This document shows, one piece after another, positions 45,914 to 55,415 of a stretch of DNA of 64,000 nt. Source of the stretch: Planctomycetota bacterium (GTDB taxonomy: Bacteria > Planctomycetota > UBA1135 > GCA-002686595); assembly GCA_016220085.1 (NCBI GenBank), contig JACRIN010000016.1, positions 1 through 64,000 on the forward strand. Direction: 5' to 3'. The notes beneath the pieces were generated by a model. That model did no database searches. It saw only the letters and a program-made list of their open reading frames with translations, and was not told the DNA's origin. Made by a program: the position numbers and the translations under genes. Positions within the stretch are counted from its first letter, which is position 1; each line of letters begins with the position of its first letter.

Positions 45914-46480
45914 ATGCAAGCCCTCGAAACGCTACGTGCGGACGTCGCCGACTTCGGCAAGGATCTGCGGCTCAACCTGCAGGCCGTGCTCGACGGCGCG
46001 AGCGTGCTCGACCAGAAGCAACGCTGGGGAATCGCCGTCGCGGTCGCGGCGACGCTTCGCGAGCGCGAGCTCACCCGCGCGGTCGTCGCCGACGCCCGCG
46101 CGGCGGTCGGCGAGAACGTGGTCGACGACGCGCTCGCCGCCGCGGCGGTGATGGGGATGAACAACGTCTTCTATCGCTTCCGCCATCTCGTCGGGAAGGA
46201 CGGCTACGCGTCGAAGCCGGCGCGACTGCGGATGAACCGCGTCGCGCAGGTGAAGGGATCCAAGCTCGACTTCGAGCTGTTCTCGCTCGCCGCGAGCGCT
46301 CTCGGCGCGTGCGCCGCGTGCGTGCAGGCACACGAGCGGGCCGTGCTCGAAGGCGGCCTTTCCGACGACCACGTTCAGGACGCCGTACGCATCGCGGCGG
46401 TTCTGCGCGGCTTCGCGATCGCCTACGATGCCACCGCCGATTCACGGATCGATTCGAACCCCGCAGTGGAGAAAGCTTGA
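45914..46480 (+). CDS. ahpD: Alkyl hydroperoxidase AhpD
   Basis: This 188-residue helical protein carries the AhpD redox site C133-AA-C136-VQA-H140-E. The pair accepts electrons (in the known system from dihydrolipoamide) and passes them to AhpC. The start overlaps nothing but is one base after the AhpC stop, so translation is probably coupled. A lipoamide dehydrogenase, the upstream electron source in other bacteria, is encoded 3 kb away in the sucA-sucB-lpd cluster. Confidence 0.9.
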   Translation: MQALETLRADVADFGKDLRLNLQAVLDGASVLDQKQRWGIAVAVAATLRERELTRAVVADARAAVGENVVDDALAAAAVMGMNNVFYRFRHLVGKDGYASKPARLRMNRVAQVKGSKLDFELFSLAASALGACAACVQAHERAVLEGGLSDDHVQDAVRIAAVLRGFAIAYDATADSRIDSNPAVEKA

Positions 46481-46482
46481 CC

Positions 46483-46986
46483 ATGAAGAAGACTTCGAAC
46501 GCTTCGCGTCGTCTCTACCCGTCGCCCAGTCCGCTGGAGGCCGACGAACGCTTGCGCATCGCGTCGGCGCTGGAAACGACCCTGCTCGACGGCCTCGATC
46601 TGTACATGCAGATCAAGGTCGCGCACTGGAACGTCAAGGGTCCGCAGTTCGCGTCCTTGCACCCGCTGTTCGAGACCTTCGCCGTCAGCCTCGGCGGCTT
46701 CAACGACGCCATCGCCGAGCGTGCCGTCACGCTCGGGCTCGTCGTCCGCGGCACCGCGCGCGACACCGCGGCTGCGTCGCGCGTCGCCGAGCTGCCCGCC
46801 GGCAAGATTCGCGATCTGGAGCTCGTCGCGTTGCTAGCCGAGCGCTTCGAGGGTTACCTCGCCGGCGTCCGCGACACGCGCGATGTCGCCGATGGGGCGG
46901 ACGACCAGGACACGGTCGACTTGCTGACCGGCGTGATCGAGGAGTTCGAGAAGCACTCCTGGTTCTTGCGCGCCACGTTGGCGTGA
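46483..46986 (+). CDS. dps: Dps-family ferritin-like DNA-protection protein
   Basis: The 167-residue product forms a Dps four-helix bundle. The ferroxidase residues come from two subunits: the QIKVAHWNVKGPQFASLHPLFE block (about 43-64) and the later D/E pair around GGFNDAIAERA. Dps oligomers oxidise Fe(II) with peroxide, store the iron and shield DNA. The gene begins two bases after the AhpD stop and completes the peroxide-defence operon. Confidence 0.92.
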   Translation: MKKTSNASRRLYPSPSPLEADERLRIASALETTLLDGLDLYMQIKVAHWNVKGPQFASLHPLFETFAVSLGGFNDAIAERAVTLGLVVRGTARDTAAASRVAELPAGKIRDLELVALLAERFEGYLAGVRDTRDVADGADDQDTVDLLTGVIEEFEKHSWFLRATLA

Positions 46987-47190
46987 CGCCGGGTGACGCC
47001 GGCGGACTCGGGCGAAGGAGCCTCCACCACGAGCGCGGCGGGTCGCTGGAAGCGGCTCGTCGCGCTCGTGTTCCGTGACGACGGCGCGCGCCCGCGTCGT
47101 ATCCAAACGGGGAGTCATCGCTAGGATCGCCGCACGCCGGCGCGGCGCAGTCCGGAGCTCGGGCGCGCGCGCGCCCTCCCGAGGTGCCGC

Positions 47191-49083
47191 ATGAGCTTGG
47201 AGCCGAACGTCGATCGCGAAGCCGAATGGCTGGCGACAGTCCACCAGCGCGGCGTCCGGCAATTGACCGTGCGCGCGGTCGTCGCGGGCATGGCGATCGG
47301 CGCGCTGATGTGCCTCTCGAACCTGTACGTCTTCTTCAAGACGGGTTGGTCGATGGGGGTGACGATCACGGCGGGGATCCTCGCGTTCACGCTGTTCCGG
47401 GTGCTGGAGAGCCTGCGGCTCGCGCGCACGCCGCTCGGTCTGCTCGAGAACAACGCGCTGACCACGGTCGCCTCCGGCGCGGGCTACATGACCGGCGGCG
47501 GCAACATGGCGGCGTTCGGCGCGCTGCTGATGGTCACGACCGTGCAGCCGAGCACGTGGTCGATGGTCGGGTGGTTCGCGGTGATCGCCGCGCTCGGCGT
47601 GTTCGCCGCGATCCCGATCAAGCGCCAATTGATCAACAAGGAGGCTCTCGCGTTCCCGACCGGGACGGCGACGGCGGCGACCTTGCGCACGTTGCACGAC
47701 GCGAGCTCCTCGGGCGACGGGACGAAGCAGGCGAAGGCGCTCGCGTTCAGCGCGTTGTTCGCAGGCGTGCTGACGTGGTTTCGCGACGCGAAGGCCTCGT
47801 GGATGGCGTTCGATGTCAGGGAGGCGATCCCGTTTCCTCTCACCTTCGCCGACGCGGCGGACAAGTGGATCCCGTTCAACGTGCCGGGCTCGATCGCGCT
47901 GCCGATTTCGATCGCAGGCCAGGAAGCGGCGAAGTGGACGCTCGCGCTCAAGACCGAGGTCGTGTTGATCGGCGCGGGCGCGTTGATGAGCTTCCGCACC
48001 GCGTGGTCGCTCTTGCTCGGCGGACTCTTGACCTACGGCGTCCTCGCTCCGGCGCTGGTCGAGCGCGGGCTCGTCACCACGATCAGCTACAAGACCATCG
48101 TCGCGTGGACCGTCTGGCCGGGCGCGGCGATCCTGGTCGCGTCGGGCCTGACGTCGTTCGCGCTCGATTGGCGCAGCATCGTGCGCGCGTTCAGCGGAAT
48201 GGCGAACGTGTTCCGCCGCGGCGGGAATCGAATCGAGCACCCGATCGAGGAAGTCGAGTGCCCGCCCGCGTGGTTCCCGCTCGGCTTCGTCGTGCTCTCG
48301 CCGATCGTCGTGTGGTTGATGGTCGTCCTGTTCCAGATCCCGTGGTGGGCCGGGCTCGTCGCGGTGCCGCTCGCGGTGCTGATGGGCTTCGTCGCGGCGC
48401 GCGTGACCGGCGAGACCGACGTGACGCCGACCAAAGCGCTCGGGCCGGTGACCCAGCTCGTCTTCGGCGTGCTGACGCCCGGCAACCTCTCGGGCAACAT
48501 CATGGCGGCGAACGTCACCGGCGGCGTCGGCCTGCACGCGGCGGACCTGTTGACGACGTTGAAGACCGGTTGGTTGCTCGGCGGCAGCCCGCGAGCCCAG
48601 TTCTTCGCGCAACTCTTCGGCGTGGTCGTCGGCGCGGCGGTGATCGTGCCCGCGTTCAACCTGTTGATCCCCGATCCGTCGGTGCTCGGCTCGGACGCGT
48701 GGTCCGCGCCGTCGTGCGTGGTGTGGGCAGGCGTGTCGAAGGCGTTCGCGGACGGGCTCGGCGCGCTGGACCCCATGGCCCGCATGGCGATCGCTGTCGG
48801 ACTTGCTCTCGGCGTCGCGTTGGCGCTCTGCGAGCGTTTCGCGCCCAAGCCGCTCAAGCCGTTCGTGCCGTCGCCGTCCGGCCTCGGCATCGCGATGGTG
48901 GTGCCCGGCAGCAACGCGATCGCGATGTTCCTCGGCGGACTCGGCGCCGAGATCTTGCGGCGCGTGCGACCGGCGTTCGCCGAGCGCTACGTGACGCCGG
49001 TGAGCTCCGGTTTGATCGCGGGCGAGAGCTTGATGGGCGTCCTCGTCGCGATCCTGATCGCGACCGGCGTGCTCGTGAAGTAG
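47191..49083 (+). CDS. OPT family oligopeptide/metal-chelate transporter
   Basis: The 630-residue integral membrane protein has about 14-16 hydrophobic segments and the bacterial OPT (oligopeptide transporter) blocks ASGAGYMTGGGNMAAFGALL, LINKEALAFPTGTATAATLR, EEVECPPAWFPLG-like loops and LTPGNLSGNIMAANVTGG. Members move short peptides or metal chelates across the cytoplasmic membrane using the proton gradient. A GAGGTG lies six bases before ATG 47191. Its stop touches the end of the convergent small lipoprotein gene. Confidence 0.9.
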   Translation: MSLEPNVDREAEWLATVHQRGVRQLTVRAVVAGMAIGALMCLSNLYVFFKTGWSMGVTITAGILAFTLFRVLESLRLARTPLGLLENNALTTVASGAGYMTGGGNMAAFGALLMVTTVQPSTWSMVGWFAVIAALGVFAAIPIKRQLINKEALAFPTGTATAATLRTLHDASSSGDGTKQAKALAFSALFAGVLTWFRDAKASWMAFDVREAIPFPLTFADAADKWIPFNVPGSIALPISIAGQEAAKWTLALKTEVVLIGAGALMSFRTAWSLLLGGLLTYGVLAPALVERGLVTTISYKTIVAWTVWPGAAILVASGLTSFALDWRSIVRAFSGMANVFRRGGNRIEHPIEEVECPPAWFPLGFVVLSPIVVWLMVVLFQIPWWAGLVAVPLAVLMGFVAARVTGETDVTPTKALGPVTQLVFGVLTPGNLSGNIMAANVTGGVGLHAADLLTTLKTGWLLGGSPRAQFFAQLFGVVVGAAVIVPAFNLLIPDPSVLGSDAWSAPSCVVWAGVSKAFADGLGALDPMARMAIAVGLALGVALALCERFAPKPLKPFVPSPSGLGIAMVVPGSNAIAMFLGGLGAEILRRVRPAFAERYVTPVSSGLIAGESLMGVLVAILIATGVLVK

Positions 49084-49485
49084 CTACTCGAAGTCCGGGT
49101 CGTCCGAACGCGCGTCGTACGCCACGTCCGTGCCGCCCTCGATCGTCAACTTCACCAGCGCGTGTCCGTCGCCGAAGCGCAGCAGGTCGAGGCGCACCGA
49201 TCGCTCCGCGTCGCCGTGCGTCGGGCGTTCCACGTCGAGGCGCACCGTGGCGCCGTCGGCGAGCTCGAGCGTGCGCTCCGTCGTTTTGTCGGACAAGCGC
49301 TGCTGAACGACGACCGTGAGCGGCGCGCCGCGGACGCAGACGAGCTCGATCTCGTCCGGGCGATCGATCACGGCGACGGCGCTGCGTTCGAACTCGAGCG
49401 CCGATTCGATGCGGCGCGTGGCGGTGCACGACGCGAGCGCGAGCGCGATGCCCGCCGCAACCGCGTTCGCTTGGAGTCGGCGCAT
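49084..49485 (-). CDS. Small lipoprotein downstream of lpd
   Basis: The 133-residue product has a lipoprotein leader ending in LASC, then a compact beta-rich region (RTLELADGATVRLDVERP, HALVKLTIEGG). No family is recognised. It begins five bases after the lpd stop, so it is the last gene of the sucA-sucB-lpd operon, and it ends against the convergent OPT gene. The start at 49485 is the only ATG that gives the leader. Confidence 0.7.
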   Translation of the reverse strand: MRRLQANAVAAGIALALASCTATRRIESALEFERSAVAVIDRPDEIELVCVRGAPLTVVVQQRLSDKTTERTLELADGATVRLDVERPTHGDAERSVRLDLLRFGDGHALVKLTIEGGTDVAYDARSDDPDFE

Positions 49486-49490
49486 CGGGA

Positions 49491-50873
49491 TCAGATGTGG
49501 ATGGCGCGGCCCTGGGTCGCCAACGCGGCTTCCTTGACGATCTCGGAGAGCGTCGGGTGCGCGTGCGTCGCGCGCGCGAGGTCTTCGCCGGACGCGCCGA
49601 ACTCGATCGCGACCGCGGCTTCGGCGATCAGATCGCCCGCGCGAATCCCGAGGATGTGGACACCGAGGATGCGATCCGTTTCCGCGTGCACGAGGATCTT
49701 CACCCGGCCCTCGGTGTGTCCGAGCGCCTTCGCGCGGCCGTTGGCGAGGAACGGGAACGAGCCCTTCTCGAACGGGATGCCGGCGCTCGCGAGCTCTTCC
49801 TCGGTCTTGCCGACCGACGCGACCTCGGGTGCGGTGTAGACGATGCTCGGGATCGCGTCGTACTCGACGTGGCCGTAGCCGGTCTTCAGGAACTCGACGC
49901 ACGCGACGCCTTCGTCCTCGGCCTTGTGCGCGAGCATCGGCCCCGCGATCACGTCGCCGATCGCCGAGACGCTCGGCACCTTGGTCGCGTAGTGCGCGTC
50001 GACCGGGATGCGGCCCTTCGCGTCGAGCTCGACGCCGATCGCTTCGAGCCCGAGTCCTTGCGTGTTCGGTCGACGGCCGACCGCGAGCAACAAGCGCTCG
50101 CAGCGGATCGGTTCCGAGCCGTCGATCTCGACCACGCAGCCGTCGCCGTCGCGTCGCGCGCCCTTGACGCGCGCGCCGAGGCGGAACGCGAGCCCCTGCT
50201 TCTCGAAGACCTTCTTCGCTTCGAGCGCGAGCTCGGTGTCCATGCCCGGCAGGATGCGATCGAGGTATTCGAGCACGGTCACTTTCGCGCCGAGGCGCGC
50301 CCACACCGAGCCGAGCTCGAGCCCGATCGCGCCAGCGCCGATCACGACGAGGCTCTTCGGCACCGCGGGCCACGCGAGCGCCTCGGTGCTGGTGCCGATC
50401 CGGTCGCCGTCGAGCTCGACGCCGGAGAGCGGCGCGCTGACCGAGCCGGTGGCGACGATCACGTGGTCGGCTTCGAGCTCTGTGACGCCCGACTTGCCCT
50501 CGATCGCGAGGCGCGTTGGCGCGACGAAGCGCGCGTGGCCTTCGTAGCGAGTCACTTTGTTCTTCTTGAAGAGCCCGGCGACGCCCTTGGTCAAACCGTC
50601 GACCGTCCGGTCCTTGCGCGCGAGCATCGTCGCGAGGTCGAGCTCGAGCGAGCCGACTTTCACTCCGTGCGACGCGAACGAGTGCTTCGCCTCGTGATAG
50701 AGCTCGCTCGATTCGAGCAACGCCTTCGACGGAATGCAGCCGACTCGCAGGCACGTGCCGCCGAGCGCGGGCTCCTTCTCGACGCACGCGACGTCGAAAC
50801 CGAGCTGCGCCGCGCGAATCGCGGCGACGTAGCCGCCCGGGCCGGCTCCGATGACGACGAGTTCGTGCTTCAC
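49491..50873 (-). CDS. lpdA: Dihydrolipoamide dehydrogenase (E3)
   Basis: This 460-residue FAD enzyme reoxidises dihydrolipoamide in 2-oxo acid dehydrogenase complexes, passing electrons to NAD. It has the FAD motif VIGAGPGGYVAA, the redox disulfide C41-C46 in GGTCLRVGCIPSK, a second nucleotide motif (VVIGAGAIGLELGS) and the catalytic dyad H439/E444 (HAHPTLSE). It follows sucB by three bases. Confidence 0.95.
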   Translation of the reverse strand: MKHELVVIGAGPGGYVAAIRAAQLGFDVACVEKEPALGGTCLRVGCIPSKALLESSELYHEAKHSFASHGVKVGSLELDLATMLARKDRTVDGLTKGVAGLFKKNKVTRYEGHARFVAPTRLAIEGKSGVTELEADHVIVATGSVSAPLSGVELDGDRIGTSTEALAWPAVPKSLVVIGAGAIGLELGSVWARLGAKVTVLEYLDRILPGMDTELALEAKKVFEKQGLAFRLGARVKGARRDGDGCVVEIDGSEPIRCERLLLAVGRRPNTQGLGLEAIGVELDAKGRIPVDAHYATKVPSVSAIGDVIAGPMLAHKAEDEGVACVEFLKTGYGHVEYDAIPSIVYTAPEVASVGKTEEELASAGIPFEKGSFPFLANGRAKALGHTEGRVKILVHAETDRILGVHILGIRAGDLIAEAAVAIEFGASGEDLARATHAHPTLSEIVKEAALATQGRAIHI

Positions 50874-50876
50874 GAC

Positions 50877-52142
50877 TCAGACCTCCAACAGCATGCGCGC
50901 CGGGTCTTCCATGCAGTCCTTGATGCGCTTCAGGAACGTCACCGCTTCGCGTCCGTCGACGATGCGGTGGTCGTAGGAGAGCGCGATGTACATCATCGGG
51001 CGGATCACGACCTGGCCGTTCCTCGCGACCGGCCGATCTTGGATCGCGTGCAGGCCGAGGATGCCCGACTGCGGCGGATTGAGGATCGGCGTCGAGAGCA
51101 GCGAGCCGTAGATGCCGCCGTTCGAGATCGTGAACGTGCCGCCGGAGAGCTCCTGGAGCGTCAGCTTGTTTTCCTTCGCGCGTTGGCCGAACGCGGCGAT
51201 CGCGAGCTCGATCTCCGCGAAGCTCAGACGCTCGGCGTTGCGCACGATCGGCACGACGAGCCCCTTGCCGCCGCCGACCGCGATGCCGATATCGTAGTAG
51301 TTGCGGTAGGCGATCGCGTCGCCGCGGATCTCCGCGTTGACCTGCGGAATCTCCTTCAGCGCTTCGATCGCCGACTTCACGAAGAAGCTCATGAAGCCGA
51401 GTTTCACTTTGTGCTTCTCGACGAAACGCTCTTGGTGGAGCTTGCGCAGCTCCATCACGGCGCCCATGTCGACTTCGTTGAACGTCGTCAGGATCGCGGC
51501 GTTCGCTTGCGCTTCGACCAGGCGCTGCGCGAGGCGCTTGCGCAGCGGCGTCATCGGCACGATCTCCTCGTCGCGCGTGCCGCCGGGTGAGCGCGGAGCG
51601 GCCGGCGCCGGAGCGGCCGGAGCCGCCGGAGTCGGGGGAGTCGGCGGAGTCGGCGTCGCCGCGCCCGAAGTTGCGCGCGAAGCTGCGCCCGGCGCCGCGC
51701 TGGGAGCCGTGCCGGGCGCCTGTGTCGCAGCGCGCACGGCCCGCTCGACGTCCTCCTTCAACATCCGACCGCCGGGGCCGGTCGGCGTCACCGCCGAGGC
51801 GGCGAGTCCGCTCTCGGCGAGCGCGCGCTTCGCCGCGGGCATCACGCGCACCTCGCCTGCGGCTTCCGCGGGCTCGGCGCGCTTCGGCTCGGGCTTCGCC
51901 GCGACGCCGGCTTCCATGTAGCCGATCACCTCGCCGACCTTCGCGTGCTCGCCTTTCTTCTTCAGCACCTTGACGACCTGGCCGTCGATCGGCGCGGGCA
52001 ACTCGACCGTGACCTTGTCGGTCTCGATCACGACCACGGCTTCGTCCGCCTTCACAGGCGCGCCGACCGGCTTCAGCCAATCGCCGATCTGCACTTCGGT
52101 GATCGACTCGCCGACGGCGGGCACGCGCAACTCGATGCTCAT
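50877..52142 (-). CDS. sucB: Dihydrolipoyllysine succinyltransferase (E2o)
   Basis: The 421-residue core of the 2-oxoglutarate dehydrogenase complex has an N-terminal lipoyl domain with the lipoylated K43 in ETDKVTVEL, a subunit-binding domain (about 100-135), a Pro/Ala-rich hinge (about 140-180) and a catalytic domain with [13 protein letters not shown], where H392 and D396 act. It transfers the succinyl group to CoA. Part of the hinge is encoded by an array of 9-bp units. The start is 16 bases after sucA. Confidence 0.95.
   Translation of the reverse strand: MSIELRVPAVGESITEVQIGDWLKPVGAPVKADEAVVVIETDKVTVELPAPIDGQVVKVLKKKGEHAKVGEVIGYMEAGVAAKPEPKRAEPAEAAGEVRVMPAAKRALAESGLAASAVTPTGPGGRMLKEDVERAVRAATQAPGTAPSAAPGAASRATSGAATPTPPTPPTPAAPAAPAPAAPRSPGGTRDEEIVPMTPLRKRLAQRLVEAQANAAILTTFNEVDMGAVMELRKLHQERFVEKHKVKLGFMSFFVKSAIEALKEIPQVNAEIRGDAIAYRNYYDIGIAVGGGKGLVVPIVRNAERLSFAEIELAIAAFGQRAKENKLTLQELSGGTFTISNGGIYGSLLSTPILNPPQSGILGLHAIQDRPVARNGQVVIRPMMYIALSYDHRIVDGREAVTFLKRIKDCMEDPARMLLEV
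51601..51654 (-). repeat. 9-bp array in the sucB hinge region
   Basis: Six 9-bp units, among them GGAGTCGGG and two GGAGTCGGC on the plus strand, encode the Pro/Thr/Ala-rich hinge ([14 protein letters not shown]) of the minus-strand sucB gene. Copy-number change would lengthen or shorten the swinging arm by whole tripeptides. Confidence 0.75.
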
Positions 52143-52158
52143 CGTGTGATTCCTTGGC

Positions 52159-54951
52159 CTAAGCGAGGTCGAACGCCTTCGCGAGGATCTCTGCCTGTTC
52201 GATCTTGTGGCTCGCGCCCGAGCCTGTCGCCGGCGACGCCGATGCGATGCGCGAGATGCCGGAGAAGCGCCGGCCCGCGAGCTCGGTCCCGAAGCGCACG
52301 CGCCAAAAGCGCCACGCGCCCATGTTCTCGGGCTCCTCTTGGACCCAGACGACCTCGGCGCCCTTCGGGTAGGGCGCGAGCGCCGCTTCGAGCGCGGCGT
52401 CGGAGAGCGGGTAGTACTGCTCGACGCGCAGGATCGCGACGTCGCGGCGCGCGCCCTTCTCGCGCTTCTCGGCGAGCTCGTAGAAGAGCTTGCCGCTGAC
52501 CAGCAGGATTCGCTTGGCGTCCCGCGGCGCGACCGTCGAGTCCGCCAAGATGCGTTCGAAGCGGCCGCTCGCGAGCTCGTCGAGCGGCGACGTCGCGCGC
52601 GGGTGACGCAGCAGGCTCTTCGGCGTCATCACGACCAACGGCTTGCGCCATGCACGCAACGCTTGGCGCCGCAGCAGGTGGAAGTACTGCGCGGGAGTCG
52701 TGCAGTTCGCGACTTGGATGTTGTCTTCGGCGGCCTGCGTGAGGAAGCGTTCGAGGCGCGCGCTCGAGTGCTCGGGCCCTTGACCCTCGAAGCCGTGCGG
52801 CAAGAGCATCACGAGCCCCGACAACCGGTCCCACTTGTCCTCGGCGCTGACGATGAATTGATCGATGATCGGCTGCGCGGCGTTGACGAAGTCGCCGAAC
52901 TGCGCCTCCCAGAGCACCAGGGCTTCCGGGAAGTCGAGCGAGTAGCCGTACTCGAAGCCGAGCACGCCGGTCTCCGACAGCGAGGAGTTGTGGATCTCGA
53001 CCGGCGCTTGGTCTTGCGCAAGCGCGGCGAGCGGCATCCAGCGCGTGCCGGTCTCGTAGTCGTGCAGCACCGCGTGGCGGTGGCTGAACGTGCCGCGCTC
53101 GGTATCCTGGCCGGTCAGTCGCACACGACGGCCTTCGAGCGCGAGCGTAGCGAACGCGAGCGCCTCGGCGGCGGCCCAATCGAGCTCGCGCTCGCCGCGC
53201 GCCATCTCCGCGCGCGCTTCGAGCCAACGCTCGAGCTTTGGGTGGACCTTGAAGCCCTTCGGCGCGCGCGCGAGTCGGTTCAGGAGCTCGGCGAGCTTCT
53301 CGCGCGGCACCGCGGTCGCCACGTCGGGCGCGGCGGCGTCCGGTCCGCCGGTGTACGTGTTCCACACGGCGCCGAGCGGATCCTTGACGTAGACGTACTC
53401 CGCCGAGCGTGCGGCGGAGAGCTCGGTCTCGAGCGCGGCGCGGCGGCGCTCGACGATCTCGTCGGCTTCCGCGCGCTTGACCTCGCCGAGCGAGAGCAGG
53501 TGTTCGAGGTAACCCTCGCGCGAGTTCTTGCGCCGCGCGATCGCCGCGTAGAGCTGCGGGTCGGTGAACGAGGGCTCGTCGCCTTCGTTGTGCCCGCGGC
53601 GGCGATAGCCCCACACGTCGATCACCACGTCGCGCCGGAACGCGCGGCGGAAGTCGAGCGCGAGCCGAACGACTTGCGCGACCGCCTCCGGATCCTCGCC
53701 GTTCACGTGGAAGATCGGGATCTGGAGCATCTTCGCGATGTCCGTGCAGTACTGCGTCGAGCGCGATTGGCACGGGCTGGTCGTGAAGCCGATCTGGTTG
53801 TTGACGACGACGTGGATCGTGCCGCCGATCGTGTAGGCCTCGAGCTCCGAGAGATTCAGCGACTCCTGCACGACCCCTTCGCCCATGAACGCAGCGTCGC
53901 CGTGGATCAGGATCACGACGCCCTTCGTCCGCTCGCGATCGCCGTATCGGTCCTGTTTCGCGCGCATGCGGCCTTGCGCGACCGGGTTGACGAACTCGAG
54001 GTGGCTCGGGTTGAAGCAGAGCGAGAGGTGGATCGACGCGCCGGCGCTCGTGACGTACTGCGACGAGTAGCCCTTGTGGTACTTCACGTCGCCGCGGCCG
54101 CCGATGTGCAGCTCGGGATCGGCGTCCTCGAACTCGCGGAAGATCTGGCGCGCGCCCTTGCCGAGGATGTTCGCGAGCACGTTGAGCCGCCCGCGGTGCG
54201 CCATCGCGAGGACGATCTCCTGCGTGCCTTGGCTACCGGCGTGCTCGATCGCGAGATCGAGCAACGGGATCAAGCTCTCCGAGCCCTCGAGCGAGAAGCT
54301 CTTCGCGCCGAGGTACTTGCGCTGGATGAACTCCTCGAAGATCACCGCGTCGGTGAGCTTGGTCAGGATGCGCAGTTGCTCCGCGCGCGAGAGCGCGAGC
54401 CGGTTCCGCGTGCGCTCCATGCGCTCCTGCAGCCAGCGCTGAACGGCGAGGTCGCCGATGTGCATGAACTGGACGCCGATCGAGCGGCAGTAGGTCTGCT
54501 GGAGGAGCTCGACGACCTGGCCGAGCGTCGCGTCGGAAAGGCTCGCGACGCGGTGGGTCGAGACGCGCCGCGCGAGGTCGCGTTCGGCAAAGCCGTAGAA
54601 GTCGAGCTCGAGCTCCGGCTGCGGCGCGCGCGGCAAGTCGAGCGGGTCGACCTTCGCGATCGAGTGACCGCGGACGCGGTACGCGCGCACCAACTGGTCG
54701 GCGCGGTCCTGGATCTCCGCGGCTTCGCGGGCGAGTCCGGTCGCCGACGGTGCGGCGATCGAGCCCGGCGGGTTGAAGTTGCTCCAGCGCGCGAAGCTTG
54801 GTCCGACCTGGGCGCGCCCGTTGGGGCGGTCGGCGAAGCTCTCGAAGTAGCGCCGCCACTCCGCGCTGACCGACTGCGGGTCGGCGACGAAGTCGGCGTA
54901 GAGGCCCTCGACAAATGCGAGGCTCTCGGGGTTCGACCAGCTCGTATCCAT
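52159..54951 (-). CDS. sucA: 2-oxoglutarate dehydrogenase E1 component
   Basis: The 930-residue thiamine-diphosphate enzyme decarboxylates 2-oxoglutarate in the TCA cycle and transfers the succinyl group to SucB. It has the N-terminal E2-binding segment [19 protein letters not shown], the E1o block [32 protein letters not shown], the ThDP region around [17 protein letters not shown], and a long C-terminal transketolase domain. The length fits the family. ATG 54951 is used; the open frame continuing upstream is not protein-like. A strong hairpin lies 24 bases upstream. Confidence 0.95.
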   Translation of the reverse strand: MDTSWSNPESLAFVEGLYADFVADPQSVSAEWRRYFESFADRPNGRAQVGPSFARWSNFNPPGSIAAPSATGLAREAAEIQDRADQLVRAYRVRGHSIAKVDPLDLPRAPQPELELDFYGFAERDLARRVSTHRVASLSDATLGQVVELLQQTYCRSIGVQFMHIGDLAVQRWLQERMERTRNRLALSRAEQLRILTKLTDAVIFEEFIQRKYLGAKSFSLEGSESLIPLLDLAIEHAGSQGTQEIVLAMAHRGRLNVLANILGKGARQIFREFEDADPELHIGGRGDVKYHKGYSSQYVTSAGASIHLSLCFNPSHLEFVNPVAQGRMRAKQDRYGDRERTKGVVILIHGDAAFMGEGVVQESLNLSELEAYTIGGTIHVVVNNQIGFTTSPCQSRSTQYCTDIAKMLQIPIFHVNGEDPEAVAQVVRLALDFRRAFRRDVVIDVWGYRRRGHNEGDEPSFTDPQLYAAIARRKNSREGYLEHLLSLGEVKRAEADEIVERRRAALETELSAARSAEYVYVKDPLGAVWNTYTGGPDAAAPDVATAVPREKLAELLNRLARAPKGFKVHPKLERWLEARAEMARGERELDWAAAEALAFATLALEGRRVRLTGQDTERGTFSHRHAVLHDYETGTRWMPLAALAQDQAPVEIHNSSLSETGVLGFEYGYSLDFPEALVLWEAQFGDFVNAAQPIIDQFIVSAEDKWDRLSGLVMLLPHGFEGQGPEHSSARLERFLTQAAEDNIQVANCTTPAQYFHLLRRQALRAWRKPLVVMTPKSLLRHPRATSPLDELASGRFERILADSTVAPRDAKRILLVSGKLFYELAEKREKGARRDVAILRVEQYYPLSDAALEAALAPYPKGAEVVWVQEEPENMGAWRFWRVRFGTELAGRRFSGISRIASASPATGSGASHKIEQAEILAKAFDLA

Positions 54952-54974
54952 AGGAAGGGGGGTCCCAGGCGGTG

Positions 54975-54992
54975 GTGGGCCGAAAGGCCCAC
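54975..54992 (-). promoter_or_regulatory. Perfect 7-bp hairpin in the sucA leader
   Basis: GTGGGCC pairs with GGCCCAC over a four-base loop (GAAA on the plus strand, TTTC in the sucA transcript), 24 bases before the sucA start. It could be a stability element or attenuator of the operon. The rest of the 54952-55415 spacer shows no gene; a second hairpin near its other end is listed separately. Confidence 0.55.
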
Positions 54993-55363
54993 ACGAGGGG
55001 GCGGCAGGATAGCGCAGCTCGCGCCGGCGGCCGAGCCTTGCTACCGGCCTTTCGTGCTCGACCGTGGCGTGGCGGCGCGGCGGCACCGATATCCCGGTGT
55101 CAGCGGCCTCGCGGCGCCCGCGACGTGGCTGGGCGCGAGGTCGCGGGCCGCGGCGGCGCAGCGGCGCTTCCCGACGGCTCCCTCGACGCTCGCCCGGCGT
55201 GGGACCGGGCGTCCGGACCGCGCCCCAAGCGGCCGCGCGGCGTGGGGCCTGGCTCTCGGACTGCGCCTCGGGCTCTCGAACGGCGTGAAGGCGCGACTCC
55301 CGAGTGCTCCCGCGGCGCTCGCGAGGCGTGAAGCTGCGCTTGCGCGGGCTCGCCGGAACGCGA

Positions 55364-55392
55364 AGCGGGGCGCCCATCGAGGACGCCCCGCT
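55364..55392 (-). terminator. Hairpin downstream of the four-domain protein gene
   Basis: AGCGGGGCG pairs perfectly with CGCCCCGCT over an 11-base loop, 24 bases beyond the stop of the minus-strand gene at 55416. There is no U-tract, so it may be a factor-assisted terminator or a 3'-end stabiliser. Confidence 0.55.
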
Positions 55393-55415
55393 CGGGAGAG
55401 AGTCTCGCGCTTCGT

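Noticed and set aside
46440..46470. tRNA-like TTCGAACC string
   Set aside because: It lies inside the AhpD coding frame and no cloverleaf can be built around it.
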